Below, in pieces: positions 46,129 through 56,700 of a stretch of DNA of 64,000 bases. How positions within the stretch are numbered: the stretch's first letter is position 1; each line of letters opens with the position of its first letter. The translations under genes and the position numbers were made by a program. The notes beneath the pieces were generated by a model. The model was not told the DNA's origin. It was given only the letters and a program-made list of their open reading frames with translations, and did not search any database. The stretch is from Arbacia lixula (Eukaryota > Echinodermata > Echinoidea > Arbacioida > Arbaciidae), in assembly GCA_963669155.1 (NCBI GenBank), contig OZ022587.1, positions 130,439-194,438 of the forward strand, in the 5' to 3' direction.

Positions 46129-47389
46129 TCCCATCTTTTTTCTTTTTCGTCTCCTTTTGTTTTTTGTCCTTTTCCTTCTTCTTTTTTCTTCTCTCTCTTT
46201 TTCTTCCCCTTAGCTTCTTCTTCTTCTCTTTCTTCTCTTTCTCCTTCCCCCTCTTTTTCTTCTTCTTCTTCTTCTTCTTCTTCTTCTTCTTCTTCTTCTT
46301 CTTCTTCTTCTTCTTCTTCTTCTTCTTCTTCTTCTTCTTCTTCTTCTTCTTCTTCTTCTTCTTCTTCTTCTTCTTCTTCTTCTTTTTCAACTTCTTCTTT
46401 TACCCTCACCCCTTTTCTCCAGTTCGGGCCTCCCCCTCTCTGTGCTGGTGGCTCCGAGCTGGAACTTTGAACGCTCTCGTGTATATCTCTCACTGCCCTG
46501 TTCTCATCCTTCGAAATGTTTTAAGATTATAAGACTCTGAGGCAACCATCCAAGCCGCTACACCGACCTACTTTTACAGTATTATTCTTCTAAAAAGAGG
46601 TTTAAACATAAATCTATGATCATGTTCTGAATAGGTCCCTCGACGGATGGGAATTGGAATGAGAACGACGTCCTAGCCTACAGCGTGGTGGTCGGAGTGG
46701 GAGGAGCAGTCCTCATCGTGGCGATCATGCTGTACTGTCAACTCCTATACGTGAGTATAGGATTGCCGATGATGACGATGACGACGACGATGATGATAAC
46801 GATGATGATGATGATGGTGGCGGTGGGGATAATGAATGATGATGATTATTAGTATGATGATGCGTAGTGACTTTCAATGATGACGACGATGATGATCATG
46901 ATGATGATGATGACGACGATGATGATGACGATAATGATCATGATGATGATGATGACGACGATGATAATGACGACGATGATGATGACGATGATGAAGATGA
47001 TGTTGATTATGGTGGTGGGGATGGTGGGGGATAGAAATGATTTTTTTGATAATTTGGAAATGGTAATGATGCTATGTCATGCACGTAGTCGATGATGATG
47101 AAAATTGAAGTGATGACGAAGAATATGGTGGTGATGATGATGATGTACTGATTATGATGCTGATAATGATTGTGATGGTGGTGATGTTTAGTGATGATAT
47201 TGACATTTCATTTTTTCTTCATTCTCCCAGTTCCAACGAGTCGGAAAAATCGAGGCCGAGGCGCAACGATCTGCCGAGATGGCCATCGCCAAGAAAGAGG
47301 CTGAGCAGAAGTCCAAGGAGATTGCCGCTCAAAAGGAGAAGGCGAAGAGAGACATCGCCGCTCAGAAGGCCAAACAGAAGACCAAGTAG
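44311..47389 (+). CDS. Small single-pass (type I) membrane protein, three exons, unrecognised
   Basis: Exons 44311-44383, 46635-46750 and 47231-47389 join in phase (1, 0) with GT-AG sites into 115 residues. Exon 1 is a signal peptide (MASFRSQYIAFLLATVVSLA, cleavage likely after SA). Exon 2 gives about 15 extracellular residues (PSTDGNWNENDVL) and one membrane span rich in Val/Gly/Ile (VVVGVGGAVLIVAIML). Exon 3 is a cytoplasmic tail of about 52 residues built of Ala, Lys, Glu and Gln in a helical pattern (KIEAEAQRSAEMAIAKKEAE), ending KTK and TAG 47387-47389. The start context AAACAAAATGG is good. I do not recognise the family. The near absence of an ectodomain suggests an adaptor or complex subunit rather than a receptor; that is inference. 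Confidence 0.8.
44592..45170 (+). repeat. (GAT)n and (GAG)n tracts in intron 1
   Basis: (GATGATGGTG)-type repeats at 44596-44665 and around 44730-44910, then (GGA/GAG)n at 45004-45168. The 113-codon Glu-rich and 148-codon Ser-rich frames here are artefacts of the repeats. 45200-46075 is plain AT-rich intron. Confidence 0.85.
46088..46386 (+). repeat. (CT)n and a long pure (CTT)n tract
   Basis: (CT)n at 46088-46124 is followed by T/C-rich sequence and about 43 uninterrupted CTT/TTC units at 46257-46385. This is the reverse complement of a GAA repeat, the type known to form triplexes and slow transcription when long. It lies about 250 bases before exon 2 of the membrane-protein gene. Confidence 0.95.
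46757..47200 (+). repeat. (GAT/GAC)n repeat filling intron 2
   Basis: Almost the whole 480-base intron between exons 2 and 3 consists of GATGAT, GACGAC and GATGGT units. The Met/Thr-rich frame is an artefact. Confidence 0.9.
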
Positions 47390-48140
47390 AGATCGCGTTA
47401 CCATGGTTACTGCAAAGTTTCTTACACGGACTATGTTTGTGCTTTGAGGATGACAATGTACCACAACACTGACTGATAATTATATCGACTGGGTGACATG
47501 CGTGTTGGCTTTGATACTGGAGTATTATAAAAAAAAAATATATATATAGTATTTGGGGATGCAAGCTTGACAGACGCACACATAAATCACACAAGCATAA
47601 ATAGATACATACATACATACATACATGCATACATACATACAAACACAAATACTCACATACACACATGCACGCATACACATTCACATACACACATCTGCAC
47701 ACATAATAATTATTATGGAAATATATATCCTTTTTGCAGACTCTGAATAATAACAAGTCTTTTAATATACAATTTGTTGACATTTGAAAACACTTAACAC
47801 CTCATCTTTATGAATGTGTAACTAAAAAAAAAACTAACTTATATTGCAAGCCTGTAAAACAAAAATATAGAAAGAACTGGAGAAGGAGGCGGAGAAAAAC
47901 ACTAAAAGGTGGCAGAAACTTGGGTCAGAAAGTGAATAATTGTTTCTACTCAATCAACCACCGTGTATGTACATATTATTACATTGGTGGTTAGAACTAT
48001 CCTATTTGTATTTCAATTAAATCTATGCATGTACATGTACATGATTGTATATTGAAAATTAAAAGTGATAAAGATATTTAATTTCAAATGGTTGTGATTA
48101 TGGAAAGTATGCTGATGTGCTGATAATCATTTGTATGTGT
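47390..48140. other. 3' flank of the membrane-protein gene
   Basis: Probably its 3' UTR. It contains a short (CATA)n run at 47607-47645 and an ATTAAA (48016-48021) that could serve as poly(A) signal. Confidence 0.4.
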
Positions 48141-48149
48141 ACATAGCAT

Positions 48150-48169
48150 GCGCGTGAGAGAGGGAGAGT

Positions 48170-48225
<56 letters not shown>

Positions 48226-48300
48226 GGGAGAGGGGGGGGGGCGAGCGAGGGGGGAGATGGAGAGAGAGAGGATGAGGTGAAGAGAGAGAGGGAGAGAGGA

Positions 48301-48336
<36 letters not shown>

Positions 48337-48478
48337 GGGGGATGGAGAGCGAGAGGAAGAGGTGAAGAGAGAGAGGGAGAGAGAAAGGGGGAGATGGAGA
48401 GCGAGAGGGAGGGGGAGGGAGAGAGAGAGAGAGAGAGAGAGGGGGGGGAGAGGAATAGGTGGAGAGAGGGAGAGAGAA

Positions 48479-48515
<37 letters not shown>

Positions 48516-48545
48516 TGGAGAGAGAGAGAGAGAGAGGGGGGGGGG
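48150..48545 (+). repeat. (GA)n-rich microsatellite block
   Basis: About 390 bases of GA repeats interspersed with GGGG runs. The Arg/Glu frames are artefacts. Confidence 0.95.
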
Positions 48546-48775
48546 ATAAAGTTGCGGGTTGAATGGTACAACTTTATGTATCTACTGTATATATACATTA
48601 TGGGGGAATTTATAAACATTTCTTTTATATTTCTTTATACTTGTTCCTATCAATATACATATCTGTCTAAATCATCTGCCCTGATTACCTAGCTGAATAT
48701 CTGTACGTACATATTCATAAAGGCATATTCCTATTCTGTCTATCTATTTTGTAAGTCAAAGTATGTACGTATGCA

Positions 48776-48781
48776 TGTATC

Positions 48782-48812
<31 letters not shown>

Positions 48813-48825
48813 CTATCTATTTATG

Positions 48826-48873
<48 letters not shown>

Positions 48874-48970
48874 AATCTATCTATCTATTCATCTATCTCC
48901 CTATCATATCTACCTAATTATGTATCTACCTATCTATCCACATATCCACCCATCTATCCACCTAACTATC
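48776..48970 (+). repeat. (ATCT)n microsatellite
   Basis: Tetranucleotide ATCT/TATC units, pure at 48840-48873 and degenerating after 48890. 48980-50330 shows no gene; a poly-C run sits at about 49338-49352. Confidence 0.95.
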
Positions 48971-50337
48971 CATAATGTATATTATATCCCATTATTTGTC
49001 TAGCTCTTACACTTATGCATACTGCGCGCCGGTCGTCTCCTAAATCCGTATTTTCGTCATTCCTTCTTCTTTCTTCAACCACTTCTCACTTAAAATCATA
49101 GGCTGGAAATGAGTTTTGTCTCTAATGCCTGGGGTGTTCAGGAGACTGCTTGGGAATGAAGTCCGAATGTACTTGAGGTAAAAATGGAAGTATACCCCTT
49201 AGTAACTAGTAGCCTATATATCGGCATTAGGGACACCTAGCAGTGCATTGTTGTCGATATCCACCACTGATCTCGATCCTCACTAACTTAGTGGGGAGAT
49301 CAGTGATATCCACTAGAAAAGCGATTGTCATTATCGCCCCCCCCCCCCCCCAAACACATTCACAACAAAATTAGATCATATTTCACGCCAATTTAGGCTA
49401 TTTCTTTGTAAATAAAACAGACGAAACGCAAATTAGTTCCGTATATCTTTCATACGATCTGAACTTGCTGACCTATTTTACAAGCGATTATACTACACTT
49501 CCAAGCAGTTGGGCTTTAATGGTTGAGAATTGGCGCTGCACTGCCCATGAAGAATTATTTAGGTGAGAAAATACTTACTATTATTCTTTTGATGTACCGT
49601 ATGTTCGTAAGGCTGTAGCATCCTTCAAATTGCATGTGCTACGTAATGAGTTGGGCTGTAGATTTAATTACATTTCCATCGCGGTGTTTGGTGCGAGCAA
49701 ACCGCTAGTGCACTGTTGATCTCGCTAAGTTTCGCTGCCACTCACGCGCTGAGTCCATATCCTGGCTGGATCGATGGGCTGCAGCAGGCGGTGCAGAAGT
49801 CACAGCCCCGCTATGCCCGCTGGATCTGGAGCTGCTAGCTGCACCAGTACCAGTCGACTGCGCGGCATGCACAGTAGTACATCTCGAATCTCGGTCAGTG
49901 CAGCGCGCCCTCCAACTAAGTATTGTTGCTAAAGATTCTATATCCTTCATAATGATACTAAAAGGTAGTTGCATATTTATTCTGCACAGAATCAGAAAAA
50001 GACAGAAATACATTGCGCTGTTGAAGTGTTGTGGGTAATTTTACATGTCACTGTAATTTAAGTAAGTTATTATTAGGCCTAAACATGTTCAGACAATGTC
50101 AGAACTTTGATAGCCATTGATTGTCCATGTATCCTTGCTAAATTAATATCAGAAATTACATCGCTAGATAATGTATTTTCATGATTTGGGTTTATTCTAC
50201 TATTTTAGAAATTTAGGAAAGTTGGAATGTACATCATGTAGCAGTCAGTTAGCTGTGTCTGGGCTTATGACGTTAAACTAGCTATGTTTTCATTCCTGTA
50301 TAAATGAAGAGATCTTGAAAACAAAAGGTATCCCACA

Positions 50338-50475
50338 GTGAGTTTCCACTGCTGTGCACTCCCCCTTGCCAACCAACTAATCAGCATCGTGACTGTGCCA
50401 AGCTTGCAGAGGAAACGACTTCAGGGTGACGTTCAGCTGCAGTGTGAATGGGCCAGCTGCTGTGATTCTATAAGA
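50338..50475 (+). repeat. Degenerate duplicate of HINFP first coding exon
   Basis: TTTCCACTGCTGTGCACTCC and GCAGAGGAAACGACTTCAG, then CAGTGTGAATGGGCCAGCTG, copy 50722-50830. The ATG is replaced (CATCGTG) and an insertion near 50425 breaks the frame, so the copy is not coding. Confidence 0.85.
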
Positions 50476-50766
50476 AATAAGCACATGATTAGGGTTTTGT
50501 TTGTTGAAAGAAGAAGAAAGAAAACAAGTGTCTAAAGACCAGGATAGATATCAAATTGCACATAGTTTGTACATTAGAATCAATATAATGAGCAGGTGAA
50601 GTCTACAATGAATTTTCAGGATACATGCTCTGAACTTCTGATGTCAAAAGGGATAGTGTTTCTTGTAAAAGCTACTAGAAAACTAATTTAACTCCGTGAC
50701 ATTTTTTCCACCCACAAATAGAGTTCCCACTGCTAGCTGTGCACGCCCCCTTGCCAACCAACCAGC

Positions 50767-53700
50767 ATGGCGCCTGTGCCAGTGTCGCAGAGGAAACAGC
50801 TTCAGCTGCAATGTGAATGGGCCAACTGTACCGAGGTCTTCGAGACAATCCAACTCTTCACTAATCACCTGATGACGCACGCTGAGGAGTTCATCGTGGG
50901 GGCGCTCTCCATTGAGAAGTGCCTTGCGGACGTCGATGAGAATGATATGGGTAAGAGTGAAGAGTGTTTCAACTCTTTCAACAATTGCACCATTGATGCA
51001 TCTTTACAGTTGAGTTATACACTACAGCTCAAAGGAATTGGCATCGGGGAAAGCGAAAGGGAAGGAGCCGCAGTTTTGAACTGCGGTATATTTTGTCCAG
51101 TTCAGCATGAAACAAGATGCTTTTTAGGCTGATACATCGTGTTTCATGCTGAACTGGACAAAATATACCGTGGTTTAAAACTGCGGCTCTTTCCCTTTCT
51201 TCCCTTTCCCTTTCGCTATGCCAATTCCTTTGAGCTGTAGTGTACGTACAAGTCACATAGTGCAGCAGCTTGCTTGGTAAACAAATACCGATTGTCCTTA
51301 AAAAAATGACATATGAAGCATGTATCCATGTACTTTAAAACCGGTACTTTTGGCGGCAAGTAAATTTTTTTCGACATAGCATGCGCACCTACAACATATT
51401 CGCAGGAAGTTATTTTCACGCACAGGAAATACTTGTCACTTCAATACAATCCATTCTATGCATTAACATCATCAACAAAGCAACGCCACTAAAAAGCAGA
51501 TGGCTGTGCAATGTATCACAGCATTCAACACACGCATGAGTTGAATGCTAGTGCTCTTCGGAATCCCCAGTAGACTTGCGCATTAAGCGTGCTAAAGAAA
51601 GCAGGAAGGTTTTAAATCGGCGGTGATATTATATTTGCGCTTGCCCTGCATTGCATGGAAAGAGTGACAATTCCTGGTTTTAAAGTACTTACCTACGGAA
51701 AGCAGGCTGTGCAAATATACATGGTGTTTGCAGACTGATGTATCTGTTGCTCTTGCCTGTTTCCACTAGATGAGTGCCAGTGCTGACCTTTTCTGTTTCC
51801 ACTAGATGAGTACCAGTGCCAGTGGGAGGACTGTGGCTATGTGACTACGGAGGGATCGGGTGCCTTGCTGAGACATCTACTGTTCCACGGCTACCATACA
51901 CGGATTAAATGGGTTGGGACTGTGGAGCGTGAGCGATGTAAGCTCGAGCCTTGTCAGCTGGAGTCTCACTGCAGGAATATCATCCCAGAGGTGCCCAGCT
52001 CCTTCGTCTGCTCATGGGACGACTGCACAGTAGGTTGATCACCACATTAAAGGGACAGTTCACCCTGAAGATAGGTTACGTTCAATAAAAGCAGAAACAT
52101 ATTAGTGAAGGTTTTGACAAAAATCTGTCAAAGGAATAGAAAGTTATGAGATTTTGAAATTTCAATTTTGTGACGTCACGTGCGACTGCACAGTAGGTTT
52201 ATCACCACATTAAAGGGATAGTTTACCCTGAAGATAGGTTACGTTCAATAAAAGCAGAAACATGAAAGAAACATATTGGTAAAGGTTTGATGAAAATCTG
52301 TGAAAGGATAAGAAAGCTATTAGATTTTGACATTTCAATCTTGTGATATTGCACAGTAGGTTTATTATCAATCATATAAGGAGTAAAAATTAGAGAAAAC
52401 AAAACCAGGAAAACAATTGTATGGGGTTTCTTTCTGGCTGGGACGGTTTGTTATAAAATACTGAACACTTTATTCAAGTCTAGAGAGGTTGTGGTATCTT
52501 GAGGTCCCGGGTTCAAACCCACCCATAACACTTGTGACCTTGAGTAAGATATACGCCATATATTTCGCGAATCTAATTTTTAGTGAATCATGAGTTATCG
52601 TAAATTTTGCGAGTGGTTAAATTCGCGATCGTGAAGTACTAGTACTCTGTGCTCTTGCACGTCGTATTCATGGTTTCGTGTGTTGTTAAATTTACGAATA
52701 GCATCCGACTCGCAAAATTCGCGAAAACAGAAACCTTGCGAAATGTATAATGTATGGCGTATACAGTACTTTATCCACATTGCTACTCTCAACTCAGGAG
52801 TGTAAATGAGTACCTGGTAGGAGTTGGAGGATGATGTGATTAATCTTGACATCATGCAGGGAACAAGGAATACATACTCTCCAGGGGATGGTCTGTGGAG
52901 ACCAGGGGAAAAAATACATGGGGGTTTTGCGCCCAAAATGCTTAAAAGAGCCCTGAAAAAGGTTAAAAGAGCCCCCCAAATTCCCATCGACACAATGTAA
53001 AATTGTATCCAAATCGGCTGATGTGCTCAAAAAGTAGCCCCTGAAAAAAAGGGAATTAATTTTTTTCCTGATGGAGATGGTACACATATGCGTGCATTGA
53101 AATGTGTAAAGGAAAACATGGAAAAGTTCTATAAACTGTGTTTTTCTTTCCAAACGCAATGTAATGGAAGGAACACCTTGAGCCATCCTGCAACTTCTAC
53201 TCTATGAGTTGCCAATTTCAAAATAGAGTGATTGAAGTCATTCATTTTGATCAATTCATTAGAGCTCTGTGTCTTGAACAAATTGATATGGGAGGAAAAA
53301 GTGTATACATGTTGTTGCATGAGGTAATTACTGGAAGTTTTTACTAAGTTGTTTAACTGTGATTGACTCTTGCTTGATTTGTTTCAGTTCATCACAAACA
53401 ACCCTGATTTCTTCTACTGTCATGTTGAGATGCATAGTCAGATGGCTGAAGTCCAGAACAAATTATTCAGGTGCAAATGGAGAGGTATGATCAGTTTGTT
53501 TGCCATTTAACTCATCAAGTCCATGTTGCATGTAGGTTTTCAATTATTGTAACTTGCCATCAATGGTAACTACCATGGCAACCAGCACAATAATGAGAGC
53601 TCATTGGCTGTTGCCATGGTAGTTACCATTGATGGTAAGTTACAACGATTGGAAACCTATATGCAACATGGCCCAGGGGGGTGTTTCACCAAGCTGTTCT

Positions 53701-56700
53701 TAAGCTAAGAACGAATTCACGCACGACTGGTGACCCCCTTCTTCTGCTAAATCACATTCTCAATGATTTTAATTCCCATCAACTAAAGTTGAAATCTCAT
53801 CTTTGTTAAATTACAATTCTTATTGTTAAACAAGCATCTGAATACAAAGTTTCTGACTTGTCTAATTTGATTAGGATTGTTCAAAATTAACTCCCACAAT
53901 TTTAAAACAGGAACTTTTGGGGGATATCTCACTCAGCACAATATAGGGTCCGAAGTAATGCTTCAAGTCGTTCTTAGCTTAAGAACAGCTTGGTGAAACA
54001 CCCCCTGGGTTCTGTAAGTTACACTGCATCAGAGCAGTTAGGCCCTACTCTGACAAAAGGAAGCAACTAACAAAAGACACTTTTCTTGTAAATGAGCACA
54101 ATGTGTCTGTCACTTGCATTGGCATCAGTGCAACACCACATCATGTTAGATTGAATATCTATCAAGATGAATATTTCTTGTCCAGATTTTGGCCGTATGC
54201 ATATGCTGGGTACAATCTAAGAACACCAATAACCCAGATTTGAGTGATTTGTCACTTGCTTCCTTGTGTCAGAGTAGGGCAGTTACATGGCTCCCATAAC
54301 CCATACATCAATTGATTTTATTACTTCTTCTCTAAGTCATTCAACTATAAATGGAGAGGTATGATCAGTTTGAATGTCTTTGTTCCCATTATACTCTACA
54401 CTCACTCTCTCTTCTCTCTGTGTGTTTCTCTCTTTTCTCAATCACTCTACGAATAGCTCTATTCAGAGCTTTACCCAAGTGAATGATCCAGCAGTCCTTG
54501 CATCAACTAGCATATGGTTTACCATGAAACTCATTGTGTACTTCTCACCATGCAAGATCCTTCAAGATACATATAATTTATTTTATTTTTGAATCTGTAA
54601 GTCACTTTTAATCAATCTCATTACTGATATAGTTCCCATTAGCTAGAGGTGATTTTATTTGATTTGCTAGATCACTTTGCCCTTTCTCTTAACCTTTAAA
54701 TTGCTTTGCATTATGACAGTACCCACACAGTTTCCAGTAGCAACGCGATAAGGGAGAGGGAGATCTATTTATTTCTCCATTAACCCATCGACCCCTTGGC
54801 CCTGTCGTATGAAGAGTTGCAATCGATCGCAATCCCTTCCCTCTAATGTATACATAGTAATGATTTAAATTGATCAGAAATCAAGGGACCATCTCAGAAG
54901 CCACTCTCAGGAGATGTTTTGAATGTAAGGGATGATGTTTGAAGGTTTGCATGGTGATCAATCGTGGAAAAAGGTTTACAGTACACCATGTGTAAAGTCT
55001 TGGAAGGACTGAGAAGAGAAAAAGTGGATAGAATTGATGGTGAATTGGAAAGGCGAGAAAGTGGCGATTTGAAAGTAGAGTATTCTTTCGAAATGAATGT
55101 AGTCCTTAAAAGGACTGTAAACCAGAAGGAGTGAAGAGCAGATGAGTAGAGAAATAGACTCAACGTTTTTGGTAGATTGACTGTCCGTCTTCAGGAGTGA
55201 GTGTTCGCTAGTTGTGTGCCGGTACTTATGACGTACGTGCAGACGTGGGAGGAACCGCGGGTTAATGAATGTACGGGATCACCTGAACCTTGCAACATTG
55301 TGGTATTTCATATTTTGTTCTCTTCTTTTAATACCACCAGAGTGCAACATCAAGACCAAGGACAAGTACAAACTCAGGGACCATCTCAGAAGCCACTCCC
55401 AGGAGAAGAAGTTTGGTTGCAGCCAGTGCGGTGGCCTCTTCAGCAACCGCACCAAGTTCTTTGACCACATCCACCGGCAGAGCCTCATGGGAGGTAGGGT
55501 CACGCTGTTAACAGGGCTGCTAACAGTTACGAAAATTGAAAGAGAATACGAAAGGAAAAAAGCGCATTCAAAGAGTGCAAATTCACCGCAAAATGAAATA
55601 ATAAAAAGAAAAAGACGAAAGTTGCGTCATAGCTAGCTAATATTAATACACAAGGTATATTGCAACGCTCCCAGGCTTTCGATCGCACTTGCGACATCGC
55701 TTGCAAAATAAACTAATGTATTATTATACGCGTACCCAAGCGCCTTTTGCAGAACCGCAAAAAATGACTGGCCTCTTTTATCAATTCAAATTTGAAATGA
55801 AAAATACAGATTTGGGAGGTGCAGAATAATGATTTTGACTTTCATAGGTTGACAGCTCTGTGTTCACATTTTAACCTTTGGATTTCAGTTCAGTTTGAAT
55901 ATCATCATCTCGCTGCCTCAGCTGAATTGCATGACAATTTACAATATCTGAAAACTTGTACAAATAAAAATAATTAATGAAAATACATAGATTGATGAAA
56001 TGCATGTGGTATATGGAAATTGATATTGTAACTTATTGTCCCATTGGAAATTTCATTTTCACTGGTTTACCAAGATGATACATTGATACAAATAAGAACT
56101 GTGACATCAAACAAGTGACATATACACAGAAAGACATTCAGAGTTATTAGACAGTAATAAACAAACTAGAAAATAATTATCAAATTATTGAGCAGTTTTG
56201 ACTAAAAGCATTTTCCAAGATTTGAATACAATATATTGCTTCCATTTTTGTATGGAGTAGGACAAATACTCCGCATTATGTCAAAAGTGCGTGCATGACC
56301 ATGGTCATTTCGCCCCACCTCGTTAATAGATTTACCAGGTCATAGCAGCACATAGGCTAGTTGTAAACTAACTGTTCACTGCTTATATTTCCCTTGCAGA
56401 GCCCAACTACCAGTGTTCCCATTGCTCCAAGGTCTTTGCTTCTGAGCGGCTGCTAAGAGATCACATGAGACATCATGGTGAGAAATGACAACCTGACACC
56501 CAGCATACAAACTCAACATGTTCTCAATATGCTCAAATGTATTTTAACTATTTATGCGGCACTTGTGCCTTTTTGCACATTTCAATACACATAAATCGCA
56601 TAGTGCAGCATTTAATCTCTGGCATAAGGGCTTAATGTACATGTAGCAACAAATCTTTCATGTGTGTAATGCTATTTTGTATTGAAGTAATATGTACTAC

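Noticed and set aside
46052..46532. Poly-Lys, poly-Glu and poly-Phe frames
   Set aside because: Translation of the pure (CTT)n tract in three frames.
47208..47783. 191-codon minus frame over exon 3 of the small membrane-protein gene
   Set aside because: Antisense to a well-phased exon and continuing into a (CATA)n repeat.
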